Both the position numbers and the translations under genes were made by a program. This document shows, piece after piece, positions 6,394 to 15,030 of a DNA stretch of 64,000 nucleotides; the stretch's first letter is position 1; each line of letters opens with the position of its first letter. Below the pieces are notes generated by a model, which searched no databases, was not told the origin of the DNA, and worked only from the letters and a program-made list of their open reading frames with translations. This DNA comes from a virus: positions 1 to 64,000 of IMG/VR virus record IMGVR_UViG_3300025012_000058; one strand, written 5' to 3'.

Positions 6394-8037
6394 ATGGCAA
6401 AGAAGATATCAGGAGACAATCTTTATACTCAATTAGAACAAGTATTTGAGAAAGAAGAAGTAACAAAAGTAGAAAAGAGTATACTCCTTGAGAAAGCCTT
6501 AAAGTCTAACAATCCCAATGTAGTCCTAAGAGCCAGAAGGTACATGGAGAATGTACCTGGTCAGTCTGATAAGGCTGGTACTCCAAAGTCCATGATCATT
6601 GATCCCATTGATTTGTACAATGGGTTAGGTTACAAAGAAACTCCTTTACAACTCTCTTATAACATACTGAGAAGAATGGCCAGAACTCCTCTGGTAAGGT
6701 CTATCATTGAAGTAAGAAAAGATCAGGTGACAGCTTTTTCTGGTGTAAGTGATGATGAACAAAAACAAGGCTGGACTATAAGGAAGAAGAGAGCCCTATT
6801 TCAAAAAGAAGAGAAAAAGCCAACCCCATCTGAATTAAGAAGGTGTGAAGAGTTAATTAACTTCATCAATGATGCTGGTTCCAAGACAAATAAATGGAAG
6901 AGAGATGATTTTGACACTTTCCTAAGAAAATCAGTAAAAGACTCTTTAGAATTGGACCAGATGATCTGGGAAATAGTCAGAAACAGAAAAGGAGAATTGA
7001 TTGAATATTTCGCCACCGACGGAGGCACTTATAGAATAACCGGAGATTGGACTAATGAAAATGACCCAAGGAACAAAGGCAAACAGATGGTCAATGGTTG
7101 TTTTCCAGCTTACATTCAGTTATACCAAATGAGACCAATAGTGGATTTCTATCCATGGGAGTTATGTTTTGGGATAAGAAACCAGTCCACCCAGTTAGAG
7201 AATAATGGTTATGGGATATCAGAGTTAGAAGATCTCATCAGGATAGTTACTTACATCTTATACAGCGAGGATTATAACGGTAAGTTTTTTAGTCAAGGAA
7301 GTCACCCAAAAGGGATTCTTAAAGTTTCAAATAATATTTCGGACTCGATGCTGTCTCAATTCCGTATGGAGTGGTTGGCCATGGTTAATGGGATTCAGAA
7401 TGTACATCGGGTGCCTATTATACAAGACCAGAATTTGGAATGGATAAATATGCAAGTCACAAATCAAGATATGCAATTTGAAAAGTGGCAGAACTGGCTA
7501 CTCCAAATATTGTGTGCCTTATATAAGATAGCTCCTTCAGAATTAGGGTTTGACATAAAGAGTGGAAATGGTGGTGGATTAAATGGTGATAATACAAAAG
7601 AAAAGTTAGATTTCTCTAGACAAAAAGGGTTCATCCCGTTGATGAAGTTTTTGGAGAGAAATATCAACAAGTTTCTAACTTCAGAATTAGATGATCGATA
7701 TGAGTTTGTCTGGACTGGTTTAGCTCCAGAAGATGGTGATAAGGTATTAGATGGAGATATAAAGAAAGTAACTAACTTTGAAACTCTTAATGAAGTACGT
7801 GTCCGTCGTAACCTGCCTAAATTACCTGATGGAGATGTGATTTTAAGTTCAACATATATGCAAGTCAAGTCAATGGCTATGATGGGCAACCAAGAGTCGA
7901 ACCAAGTAGCTACGGAAGGCAATGGTGAACAATATAATGAAAACCCTTATAATGAAGAACAAGATGTTGAGAAGGCTATTCAAAGTAATCCTTTTCTAAG
8001 AGATCTTGACAGTTATGTAAAAAAAGAATTACAATAA
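6394..8037 (+). CDS. portal protein
   Basis: 547 residues, with the size and layout of phage portals, the dodecameric ring through which DNA enters and leaves the head. Recognisable stretches are R-M-A-R-T-P-L-V-R-S-I-I-E-V-R-K-D-Q near the N-terminus, the Y-G-I-S-E-L-E-D-L-I-R core, and the E-K-L-D-F-S-R-Q-K-G-F-I-P-L helix region followed by the wing/crown tail. The next genes are the ADP-ribosyltransferase and other head-associated proteins, as usual downstream of a portal. It has its own candidate promoter. Confidence 0.88.
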   Translation: MAKKISGDNLYTQLEQVFEKEEVTKVEKSILLEKALKSNNPNVVLRARRYMENVPGQSDKAGTPKSMIIDPIDLYNGLGYKETPLQLSYNILRRMARTPLVRSIIEVRKDQVTAFSGVSDDEQKQGWTIRKKRALFQKEEKKPTPSELRRCEELINFINDAGSKTNKWKRDDFDTFLRKSVKDSLELDQMIWEIVRNRKGELIEYFATDGGTYRITGDWTNENDPRNKGKQMVNGCFPAYIQLYQMRPIVDFYPWELCFGIRNQSTQLENNGYGISELEDLIRIVTYILYSEDYNGKFFSQGSHPKGILKVSNNISDSMLSQFRMEWLAMVNGIQNVHRVPIIQDQNLEWINMQVTNQDMQFEKWQNWLLQILCALYKIAPSELGFDIKSGNGGGLNGDNTKEKLDFSRQKGFIPLMKFLERNINKFLTSELDDRYEFVWTGLAPEDGDKVLDGDIKKVTNFETLNEVRVRRNLPKLPDGDVILSSTYMQVKSMAMMGNQESNQVATEGNGEQYNENPYNEEQDVEKAIQSNPFLRDLDSYVKKELQ

Positions 8038-8038
8038 C

Positions 8039-8449
8039 ATGGGATTAATTGAAGATTTTCCAAAACAAGATGAACTAGGTTCGTCAAACATTTTGAAGAA
8101 CTTTGAGAAAGCCAAACATCCTGAAGGCTACATAGCTGTATGGAGTGGTGAAAGATACCAGAAAAAAGGTGGAGAGTGGGTTTATTTAGGCAAGGCTGAG
8201 AAAGTTAAAGAAGCTGCAAAATCAGAACAAGTCAAAGATAAGAAATCTCAACCAACTAATCTCAGTAAATTACTTTTGAAGTGGGTTAAAGAGAATAAAG
8301 ACCTTTTTAAGACAAGAAGTCCTTATTTTTTTGCTGATCTTGAAGATGAAGCTGAAGTTATTTTTAGAAAAAATGTTCTAACTAAAGAAAACATTTCTCA
8401 GATTTTAGTTGATGGGTACTGGGAGAAGCTAAAAGAGAAGAGACTATAA
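8039..8449 (+). CDS. head-associated protein with WSG-WVY module
   Basis: A 136-residue protein directly after the portal. Around residues 37-57 it has V-W-S-G-E-R-Y-Q-K-K-G-G-E-W-V-Y-L-G-K-A, and the 13741 protein has a close match (I-W-S-G-E-K-H ... G-K-W-V-Y-R-G-K-A). The rest is Lys-rich and helical. The shared module suggests a common docking function among virion proteins. The stop overlaps the start of the next gene. Confidence 0.6.
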   Translation: MGLIEDFPKQDELGSSNILKNFEKAKHPEGYIAVWSGERYQKKGGEWVYLGKAEKVKEAAKSEQVKDKKSQPTNLSKLLLKWVKENKDLFKTRSPYFFADLEDEAEVIFRKNVLTKENISQILVDGYWEKLKEKRL

Positions 8450-9411
8450 TGGACTTACTCCAAATCATAAGAGATAATACTACAGACTCCATAACAAAGA
8501 GTAGGTTGGATGTTTTATTTGGGCAAGATGAACCACCAATTATTGAAAAGAGTAGAAGTGGTGTCTATGCAAATAATCCTGAAAATGAAAGACTTCACAG
8601 AGTGGGTCAAAGATATGGTTCAGCAAAGAAAGAAGAAGAACCAACACAAAAGAAAGAGAATCAGACAGAACCATCAAAACAAAAGTCTAATCCACAAGTA
8701 GAACAGAAACTAAAAAAGTATGCCAAAGAGACTCCCACCGATCAACTTCAAAAGTTCATTTCTAGTACCAAAAATGAAGTAGCTAAGCTTCATGCTGAAA
8801 ATGAAATGAAGAGTAGAAAGGGAGAATTGGAAAAGAAGAAGGCAGATCTTGGAGAATGGAAGCCTATTAAGTTTACTGATGATTTCATGAGAGAGAATTA
8901 CTTCCTAATGTATGAAGACCAAGTAAAAGAACTAGATAAAGGTGAGACTGATTCATTAAACCAGTACAGAGATAATGATTATTTTAGAATTAATAAAGCT
9001 TTAAGAAGTAGTCAAGACCAAGAAAACAAAGAAGATCAACAAGTTGTAAGAGAGATGGATAAGGCTTTTTCTAAGTGTTACTTAAAGCATGATCTTGAAT
9101 TACAAAGAGGTGTAAACAGTTCTAAGTTTTTTGAAGGTTTATCAGAAGGTGAAGTTTATGAAGATAAAGGTTATGTTTCAACTTCATTAAGTAAAAAGAT
9201 TGTTAACGACAAGTTTGAATCAACAACTAATCTAATAATTAAAGCTAGAAAAGGGCAGAAGGCTATTCCAATGCAATATGTTGGTGATGAAACCAACAGA
9301 GATATGTACAGTGATGAATATGAATTTCTTCTCCCTAGATCTTCAAGATTCAAGGTACAGAAGATAGATGAGAAAGATGGTAAGAGACAAATCTTTTTAG
9401 AGATGTTATAA
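8449..9411 (+). CDS. ADP-ribosyltransferase, probably virion-borne
   Basis: The C-terminal ~190 residues carry the R-S-E signature of arginine-type mono-ADP-ribosyltransferases: Arg220 in E-L-Q-R-G-V, the S-T-S triad at 244-246 (Y-V-S-T-S-L-S), and E-Y-E at 290-292 (the E-x-E motif) followed by L-L-P-R-S-S-R-F-K-V. Such enzymes move ADP-ribose from NAD to host proteins; T4 Alt is injected with the DNA. The N-terminal ~130 residues are Lys/Glu-rich linker and coil. Position next to the portal favours packaging in the head, but that is inference. Confidence 0.85.
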   Translation: MDLLQIIRDNTTDSITKSRLDVLFGQDEPPIIEKSRSGVYANNPENERLHRVGQRYGSAKKEEEPTQKKENQTEPSKQKSNPQVEQKLKKYAKETPTDQLQKFISSTKNEVAKLHAENEMKSRKGELEKKKADLGEWKPIKFTDDFMRENYFLMYEDQVKELDKGETDSLNQYRDNDYFRINKALRSSQDQENKEDQQVVREMDKAFSKCYLKHDLELQRGVNSSKFFEGLSEGEVYEDKGYVSTSLSKKIVNDKFESTTNLIIKARKGQKAIPMQYVGDETNRDMYSDEYEFLLPRSSRFKVQKIDEKDGKRQIFLEML

Positions 9412-9427
9412 AACAATTGGTGAAAAA

Positions 9428-9459
9428 GTTGTTTAATAAATATAATCATTATATTTTTA
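9428..9459 (+). promoter_or_regulatory. candidate promoter with palindromic operator
   Basis: GTTG (9428-9431), 20-bp spacer, TATTTTTA (9452-9459). The palindrome ATATAATCATTATAT (9440-9454) overlaps the -7 box, as near 3742. It precedes the 47-residue gene at 9472. Confidence 0.55.
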
Positions 9460-9471
9460 AGAAATATTAGA

Positions 9472-9615
9472 ATGAAGCCAGAACCTAAAAAGAAAGAAGA
9501 GAAGAAAGATAAGTCAGAAGAAAAAGACTTATCCAGATTCAGTTATCAGGAGGGAGATGAAAAGGGTTTGAAAGTTCTGGTCAAGAATGGTAAACAAGAA
9601 ACTAAAGAAAAATAA
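9472..9615 (+). CDS. small Lys/Glu-rich protein, 47 aa
   Basis: ATG 9472 lies 12 bases after a candidate -7 box and runs to TAA 9613-9615. The product is highly charged (K-P-E-P-K-K-K-E-E-K-K-D-K) with a short Y-Q-E-G-D-E-K-G-L-K-V-L-V middle. It is probably unstructured. The next gene starts one base later. Confidence 0.55.
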   Translation: MKPEPKKKEEKKDKSEEKDLSRFSYQEGDEKGLKVLVKNGKQETKEK

Positions 9616-9616
9616 T

Positions 9617-10876
9617 ATGTCAATAATTGAAGACATCAGAAACCAAGGAGCTAACAAACAGGTTGACAACATTTTCAAGTCCATGGAAGGTCAACCATTA
9701 GCCAAGAATGAAACCACGGAAGAAGATATTGTAAAGAGTATTGATGTTCTGAACAAAGCTTTTAATAATGGAGACATACCAGTTCCAGATCTATTGAAAG
9801 CTGCCAAGAACATTGGTAAGTTGACAAAGAAGAGAAAATTAATTACAAGAGGTGGGAGAACCTTCTTAACTACAGTCTATGTAGATGAGAGTGGTTCTGA
9901 AACCATGTCGGATGTTGCACACACTGCCTATGAAACTCCAGAATCCCTGAAAGTCATAGAACATCTCCATAAAGGTGACTATGTTAAAGTTCTTCGTAAA
10001 GATGGTTCAGTTGTTGAAGGTACAGTTTCTGGTATGTCAGGCTTATCAACAGGTAAGATTGAATTGGCAGTCAGAGTAGAAGGGCAGAAATGGGATAAGT
10101 TAATTGACCTAAATACTGTTAAGAGTGTAGAGAAGAAGGAGTTTAAAGTAGAACCAAAGATCATCAAACCTTCAGTTCAGACTAATATTAAAGTCCTATT
10201 TCAAACTAAGAAAGGGGCTTTACTTATTACTGATGGTGAAAAAGTAGCTTGGGTAATGGGAAGATCACAAAGAGATGATGGCTCTTTTACAGATAGTGCT
10301 ACAAAAGCTTTAAAAGAAAGTAGTCAAACTTTCAGTCAATATCAAGAAGAACAAAAATTGAGACAAACTCCAGTAGTTTTGACCAAAGATAGTATAGTTC
10401 AGAAGTCTGATAAAGGTGCCATTCAATTCAAAGGGAAAATTAAGTATAATGTTGAGGGTGTTGGTGACAGAGAAGTTAAGTTCTGGATACCACCTTTTAA
10501 GATGAAAGAAGAAAATGGAGTGATTAGTGTTGATAGACCATTTTTTGAAGAAGAGAGTAAGAAGGTTGAAGATCAAAACTCTCTAAAAGAATTTCCTGTA
10601 AATTCTTTTACTGAATATGATAAATCTTATGGAGTTAGTGTAGGTGTTGAAGATTATCATACTGAAAGAGAAATTGGTAGTAAGGTTTTCTTCCCAAAGA
10701 GTCTTAGTCAAAAGACTAAGAGTGGTGATTTGCTAGTTCCAGATTGGCTCGTTCAACAAAATTTAACAGAAAAAGTAGATAGTTATAAACATGGAGCTTA
10801 TCAATATGTTCAGTTAGGTATTTTTTTTAAAAATGATCTAATACCAAGAGATATTAAAGGTAAATTATTTATTTAA
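9617..10876 (+). CDS. putative head-associated protein
   Basis: I chose ATG 9617 over the in-frame ATG at 9587, which would overlap the upstream small gene. The 419-residue product has a module at about 45-95 (K-A-F-N-N-G-D-I-P ... L-T-K-K-R-K ... G-G-R-T-F-L-T-T-V-Y-V) that resembles parts of the 14731, 28320 and 30086 proteins. It also has an SH3-like beta segment around 125-145 (H-K-G-D-Y-V-K-V-L-R-K-D-G). The rest is beta-rich and unknown. A virion role is inferred from the shared module and location. Confidence 0.6.
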   Translation: MSIIEDIRNQGANKQVDNIFKSMEGQPLAKNETTEEDIVKSIDVLNKAFNNGDIPVPDLLKAAKNIGKLTKKRKLITRGGRTFLTTVYVDESGSETMSDVAHTAYETPESLKVIEHLHKGDYVKVLRKDGSVVEGTVSGMSGLSTGKIELAVRVEGQKWDKLIDLNTVKSVEKKEFKVEPKIIKPSVQTNIKVLFQTKKGALLITDGEKVAWVMGRSQRDDGSFTDSATKALKESSQTFSQYQEEQKLRQTPVVLTKDSIVQKSDKGAIQFKGKIKYNVEGVGDREVKFWIPPFKMKEENGVISVDRPFFEEESKKVEDQNSLKEFPVNSFTEYDKSYGVSVGVEDYHTEREIGSKVFFPKSLSQKTKSGDLLVPDWLVQQNLTEKVDSYKHGAYQYVQLGIFFKNDLIPRDIKGKLFI

Positions 10877-10882
10877 TAGATA

Positions 10883-10914
10883 TTAGGTTTTGAAAAATAT
10901 AACTATTATATTTA
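10883..10914 (+). promoter_or_regulatory. candidate promoter with imperfect palindrome
   Basis: TATATTTA (10907-10914) follows ATATAACTATTATAT (10897-10911), the same palindrome as at 3742 with one mismatch, then TACC. The upstream element is weak here (TTAG instead of GTTG at the expected distance). It lies 41 bases before the next ATG. Confidence 0.45.
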
Positions 10915-10955
10915 TACCGAAATTTAAAATTATTAATTAAAAATAAAAATGGTCT

Positions 10956-11441
10956 ATGAAACAGAAAGAAGTCTTTTCAGTTCAAGAAGCATTAAGTTTG
11001 GGTTATAGGTATGTAATAGCCTGGAGAGATCATTATAGAGGGAATTCTAAAGGTGAAGTATATGTTTGTAATGAAACCAATGCCAATGTATGTGTTAGTC
11101 ATGAAAACATGGATGACAGAAAGATACATACAATGTTTGCCACCAATGAGGATGTTCTAGCCATTCTTCAAAAAAGAAAAAGAATCATTAATTTGATTAG
11201 TGATGTTGAATTTTCAATGACTGTTAATAGTAAGTTATTTAATGGAGTTATTAAAGAATATGTTGGGAAAAAGATGGTTTTTGGGACTTGGAGAAGTATT
11301 TACAGGTCAGTTATAAAATCAGGAGCTTCTAATTTTAATTCTAAGATCTTCTGGAATAGACATAATTGTATACTAAATAGATTGAGAGAGTTGGTTAAAG
11401 AAACTGACGGAGTTTCAATCACCATGCCAATTTATCAATGA
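10956..11441 (+). CDS. hypothetical protein, 161 aa
   Basis: A basic soluble protein with an N-terminal V-Q-E-A-L-S-L-G-Y-R-Y-V segment. Its middle contains F-G-T-W-R-S-I-Y-R. No family is recognised. It is the first gene after a palindrome-bearing promoter, and its TGA overlaps the ATG of the broken paralogue that follows. Confidence 0.65.
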   Translation: MKQKEVFSVQEALSLGYRYVIAWRDHYRGNSKGEVYVCNETNANVCVSHENMDDRKIHTMFATNEDVLAILQKRKRIINLISDVEFSMTVNSKLFNGVIKEYVGKKMVFGTWRSIYRSVIKSGASNFNSKIFWNRHNCILNRLRELVKETDGVSITMPIYQ

Positions 11442-11653
11442 TTTTTTTACCAAACGAAATACAATAACTAGTGGACATCATCACCTCATCAGACATAAAG
11501 AAACTTCCCAAAAAGTACCATGATCAAACAAGGTATCCTAACATTGTGACAAAGTATGAAGATGAATTTAAACAGAACTATTCAGTGATGTTAAGTAAGT
11601 CACTAGTTCAGTTAACAAAAAAAATGGTTTCAATTATAAAAGAACGTAAATAA
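11438..11653 (+). pseudogene. MuF-like N-terminal paralogue with in-frame stop
   Basis: ATG 11438 overlaps the previous TGA, the usual gene junction here. It reads M-I-F-L-P-N-E-I-Q, then TAA (11465-11467), then L-V-D-I-I-T-S-S-D-I in the same frame. The minor head protein at 12769 begins M-L-F-Q-P-N-E-I-Q-E-L-V-N-I-I-N-A-Q, so the TAA stands where the paralogue has GAG. The open part from GTG 11471 encodes 60 residues and might still be made. This is either a nonsense-inactivated duplicate or a sequencing error. Confidence 0.6.
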
Positions 11654-11661
11654 AGATAGTT

Positions 11662-12768
11662 ATGCTACCGATTGTAAATGTGAATCTTCCACTAGATAGA
11701 TTAATTCTTTCACTCACACAAGAAGAACAACTCCAACTAAGAGATCAGTTAAATGACTTACTAGGAAAGAGAGTTACTACTGAAACAAAGAAAGAGATTG
11801 TAGAGGCAACCAATAAGTTTCTAGTAAATGTAACTGAAAGTAGAAAAGCTTCTTGTGAAATATGTGAAGAGAGTTTTATCAAGATATTACCAAGTCAAGT
11901 CCTTTGTGGTAAACCTGAATGTAAGAAGGAGAAAGTCAGACGATATAACTTAGCTTACTATCATCGTAAACATTCAAAAACAGGAGCTGACATATCTCCT
12001 CAACCAAAAGTTAAGAAGACATCACATCAGGCAAGAGTAAGAGTAGACAAACCAATCTTAAATAAGATTTGTGGTCATACCCTTTGTCAGAAACCCTTCC
12101 AAACCACAAAAAAATGTAAAAAATATTGTAGCAAACAATGTAGCCATGATGCAAACATTATCAACATAAAAAGAATCCAGGATGAGAAAAGAAAGGGTGT
12201 AGCAGCAGCCGATAAGGTAATACAAGGTATAAGTGAAGCTTCTGAAAGAAGGGGTATTGAAGTTCAAGCCGATATTCTTATCCAAGGTAAAAAAGTAGGA
12301 GAATTAAAAGAACTTCGGGTCCCAGGAGTGGCTGATAATGTTCCTATTGGTAAAGGTCATGCCAAAGATAAACATCCAAGAAAAAGAAAGACTAAGAAAG
12401 TCTTTGTAAAAGAAAGAGTCAATCTTAAGTCAGACTTAAACATGTCTTTGATTGATGAAGTAAAGATTAAGAACTTGGGTGAACAAAGATATTGTTTGAA
12501 ATGTGGAAGAGAATTTACTAGTGAAACCTCCTTGTATTGTGGTCAGGACTGCAAAAATGGAATGAAAGCCACCATCGAGATGGCTGAAAAGAATCTTAAC
12601 TCTCCAAGAAAGGTGGATGTTTTATACAATGGTCATAAGGTGTGTGTGTTTGTAAATAGTAAGACCAGAATTTTTATCCAATTAAATTCAAGCTTAACGG
12701 AGTTATATGAAAAATATGTGCCCAAGAAGATTGTTCTAACACCAGTAGAATTAAAAGAAGAAGAGTAG
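11662..12768 (+). CDS. protein with three zinc-ribbon-like clusters
   Basis: 368 basic residues containing three Cys clusters: C-E-I-C-E-E-S ... C-G-K-P-E-C-K at ~68-93, C-G-H-T-L-C-Q-K ... C-K-K-Y-C-S-K-Q-C at ~137-160, and Y-C-L-K-C-G-R-E-F ... Y-C-G-Q-D-C-K at ~275-295. The spacing (CxxC paired with CxxxC) suggests treble-clef or ribbon zinc sites. Long Lys-rich linkers separate them. It lies just upstream of the MuF-type gene; nucleic-acid or protein binding during head assembly is plausible but unproven. Confidence 0.6.
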   Translation: MLPIVNVNLPLDRLILSLTQEEQLQLRDQLNDLLGKRVTTETKKEIVEATNKFLVNVTESRKASCEICEESFIKILPSQVLCGKPECKKEKVRRYNLAYYHRKHSKTGADISPQPKVKKTSHQARVRVDKPILNKICGHTLCQKPFQTTKKCKKYCSKQCSHDANIINIKRIQDEKRKGVAAADKVIQGISEASERRGIEVQADILIQGKKVGELKELRVPGVADNVPIGKGHAKDKHPRKRKTKKVFVKERVNLKSDLNMSLIDEVKIKNLGEQRYCLKCGREFTSETSLYCGQDCKNGMKATIEMAEKNLNSPRKVDVLYNGHKVCVFVNSKTRIFIQLNSSLTELYEKYVPKKIVLTPVELKEEE

Positions 12769-13704
12769 ATGTTATTCCAACCAAACGAAATACAAGAGTT
12801 AGTAAATATCATAAATGCCCAACATATACTGTTTGTTGGTCAAAATTTAGGTGAAGATGTTCTAAGTGATGTTGACAAGTCTGTACTAAGATCGTATGGC
12901 ATGGAGATAGAGGATGTCCAGGACTTTACTGAATTGGCATTCAAATTTGGGTTACTTTCTCAATCTCTAGCCATGCCTACTGTAAAGAGAATGACTTATC
13001 CAGAAATAAGAAAGTTTGTTAAAGAAGGCAAGTACCTCCCACTAACTACTCAAGAAAAAGATACTGTCAGAATCTTAAAACAAAAGACCTATTCACATAT
13101 TAAAGGTCTTGGGTCCAAGATTGGTCAAGAACTTCAATCCCAGATCTCTGAACAATCTATACTCCAAAGAGCTAAGACAGAGAAGATTATCAAGAAAGAA
13201 CTCAGTCAAGGCGTAGAAGACAGGAAGAGTGTATCTCAGATAGTCAGTAGTATTGGACATAAGACTGGTGACTGGCAACGCGACTTCGGGCGTATCGTGG
13301 AGACTGAACTTCAAAATGCCTTTGAAGAGGGTAGATCAGCCCAAATCAAACGGGATAATCCTGGAATAGATCCAGAAGTGTATAAAGATGTTTTTCAAGG
13401 AGCATGTCATAGTTGTATAAAAGCTTATCTTACTAATGGTCTAGGCAGTAAGCCAAGAGTGTTCAAGTTATCTCAACTAGAAGCTAATGGGACTAATATT
13501 GGTAAGAAACAAGCTGAATGGTTGCCAACATTGCAAGTTTTACACCCTTGGTGTCGTTGTTTGTTATCGGAGGTTCCAGAAGACCGAGACTGGGATGAAG
13601 AAACTAAATCATTCTCCAAACTGAAGCCAGTAGCTGAAAGAAAGAAGAAGATTGAAAGAAAAAGAGTCAGAGTAGAAATTGGTGGCAAAGAGTTTTTAGT
13701 TTAA
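12769..13704 (+). CDS. minor head protein, SPP1 gp7 / MuF type
   Basis: 311 residues. The C-terminal third has the MuF-type features: a helix with E-T-E-L-Q-N-A-F-E-E-G-R-S, C-H-S-C-I-K-A-Y, and the closing H-P-W-C-R-C-L-L. MuF-family proteins sit at or inside the portal and are often ejected with DNA. The N-terminal start is shared with the broken ORF at 11438. It starts immediately after the zinc-cluster gene's stop. Confidence 0.8.
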   Translation: MLFQPNEIQELVNIINAQHILFVGQNLGEDVLSDVDKSVLRSYGMEIEDVQDFTELAFKFGLLSQSLAMPTVKRMTYPEIRKFVKEGKYLPLTTQEKDTVRILKQKTYSHIKGLGSKIGQELQSQISEQSILQRAKTEKIIKKELSQGVEDRKSVSQIVSSIGHKTGDWQRDFGRIVETELQNAFEEGRSAQIKRDNPGIDPEVYKDVFQGACHSCIKAYLTNGLGSKPRVFKLSQLEANGTNIGKKQAEWLPTLQVLHPWCRCLLSEVPEDRDWDEETKSFSKLKPVAERKKKIERKRVRVEIGGKEFLV

Positions 13705-13740
13705 GAAAAAATTAATAACTTTATCAAAAGTAATTAGTAT

Positions 13741-14676
13741 ATGTTAGATTCAAACAGAACCGTGTTGAAACATTTCACCTCTGGTAACATTGAGAAAGCT
13801 GATACCAGAATAATGTCTTTCACAGATCATCAATATGAGTTATTATCAGTAGCTCTTGAAAAAGAAGAAGGTAATGATCCAGCAAAGTTACAGAAGGCTA
13901 GAGAAGATCTTGGAACTTTCCTATTTGTAAACGTTGAAGGCGTAGGAGAACGGTGGGTAAAAGATGAAGTGGTCTTAAGATCCTTTGGTTTATCCAGTGA
14001 TGAAATCCAAAAGGCAAGAGGCTTACCAGATGGTACTGTTCGTATCTGGTCAGGTGAAAAACATGAGAGAGTAAATGGCAAGTGGGTATACAGAGGTAAA
14101 GCAAAAGCAGGTGAATCTCATAAAGAAGAAAAAGAAGTTGATCTCCATGATGAAGAAACCATTAAGAAAGTTTCAGCTCATGCTGGTATCAGTCCAGAAG
14201 AATTCAAAAAAATGCACTCTGACACTAAGAAAGAACTTCATAGAAATATGAAGAATGACAAAGAAGATTCAATGTGGGAGAATAAAAGTAAAGAGAAGAA
14301 AGAAAAAGAAAAGATGTTCAGTAGTGTCAAAGAGTCTCTTGAAGATGAAGGTATTGATCTTTCAGGCAGTAATCGTGCCAAGTTAGTAGAATTGGTTGAG
14401 AAGCATAATGATAGAGCTAAAGTTCTTGAAGCTGCTCGTAAGGAGTTTGGTAAGAAGGGAGATGATGAGTTTGAAGATGTTACACCAGGACATGAACATA
14501 AGAAGGGTGACACTGTAAGAGTTCCACATAACTTAACTTCTGACCCTTATGACAGAAGAGGTCAAACTGGTACAGTAAGTTTTGTAAATGAGGATGTTGC
14601 TCATGTTAAATTTGCAAATGGTGGTGGAGGCATTTATAATCATAATGCTCTTCAAAAAGAGAAAAAGAAGAAATAG
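13741..14676 (+). CDS. head-associated protein with WSG-WVY module
   Basis: 311 residues, highly charged. Residues ~101-121 carry I-W-S-G-E-K-H-E-R-V-N-G-K-W-V-Y-R-G-K-A, matching the 8039 protein. A Lys/Glu coiled coil follows. The C-terminal ~60 residues look like an SH3-type barrel (K-K-G-D-T-V-R-V-P-H-N-L ... Q-T-G-T-V-S-F-V-N-E-D-V-A-H-V-K-F). No enzyme motif is visible. A structural or cargo role is inferred from context. Confidence 0.6.
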   Translation: MLDSNRTVLKHFTSGNIEKADTRIMSFTDHQYELLSVALEKEEGNDPAKLQKAREDLGTFLFVNVEGVGERWVKDEVVLRSFGLSSDEIQKARGLPDGTVRIWSGEKHERVNGKWVYRGKAKAGESHKEEKEVDLHDEETIKKVSAHAGISPEEFKKMHSDTKKELHRNMKNDKEDSMWENKSKEKKEKEKMFSSVKESLEDEGIDLSGSNRAKLVELVEKHNDRAKVLEAARKEFGKKGDDEFEDVTPGHEHKKGDTVRVPHNLTSDPYDRRGQTGTVSFVNEDVAHVKFANGGGGIYNHNALQKEKKKK

Positions 14677-14693
14677 AATTTTTATTTCTCAAG

Positions 14694-14710
14694 AAAATAT
14701 TTTATTTTTA
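14694..14710 (+). promoter_or_regulatory. candidate promoter box
   Basis: GAAAATATTT followed by TATTTTTA (14703-14710), 20 bases before ATG 14731. It fits the downstream half of the class-2 pattern; the TTTR element is not clear. Confidence 0.35.
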
Positions 14711-14730
14711 TTCAATAAATATTCAGAAAC

Positions 14731-15015
14731 ATGAACACTCAAGACATCGCTAAAAACAATATTGATAATCAAGCAAATTTTTTAAAGAACTTTCTCACCG
14801 AAAAGAAAGAAGAGACACAGAAATCTTCTATTCCAGGTTTTAATGAAGCTCAGATGGGAGTGATCAAGAAAGGGATTGAACAAGCCTTTGAAAAAAGTTT
14901 GATGAGTGATGCCGATTATGATAAAGCTTGTCTTGAACTCTCCAAATTTAAGAAACAAGAAGTTGAGGTGGCTGGAAAGAAGCAGTTTCGTTATGTAAAG
15001 ATTGAAATAAAATAA
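14731..15015 (+). CDS. small protein with recurrent AF-module
   Basis: 94 residues. The second half (I-E-Q-A-F-E-K-S-L-M-S-D-A-D-Y-D-K-A ... G-K-K-Q-F-R-Y-V-K-I) has the same helix-then-strand pattern as the 9617, 28320 and 30086 proteins. It may be a stand-alone version of that module. Function unknown. Confidence 0.6.
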   Translation: MNTQDIAKNNIDNQANFLKNFLTEKKEETQKSSIPGFNEAQMGVIKKGIEQAFEKSLMSDADYDKACLELSKFKKQEVEVAGKKQFRYVKIEIK

Positions 15016-15030
15016 CAACAAACAATAGTC

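Noticed and set aside
7464-7922. Minus-strand ORF opposite the portal (also similar ones near 25407, 29643, 34272)
   Set aside because: Long open frames opposite strongly coding AT-rich genes; the Ser/Phe/Leu-rich products are typical antisense shadows.
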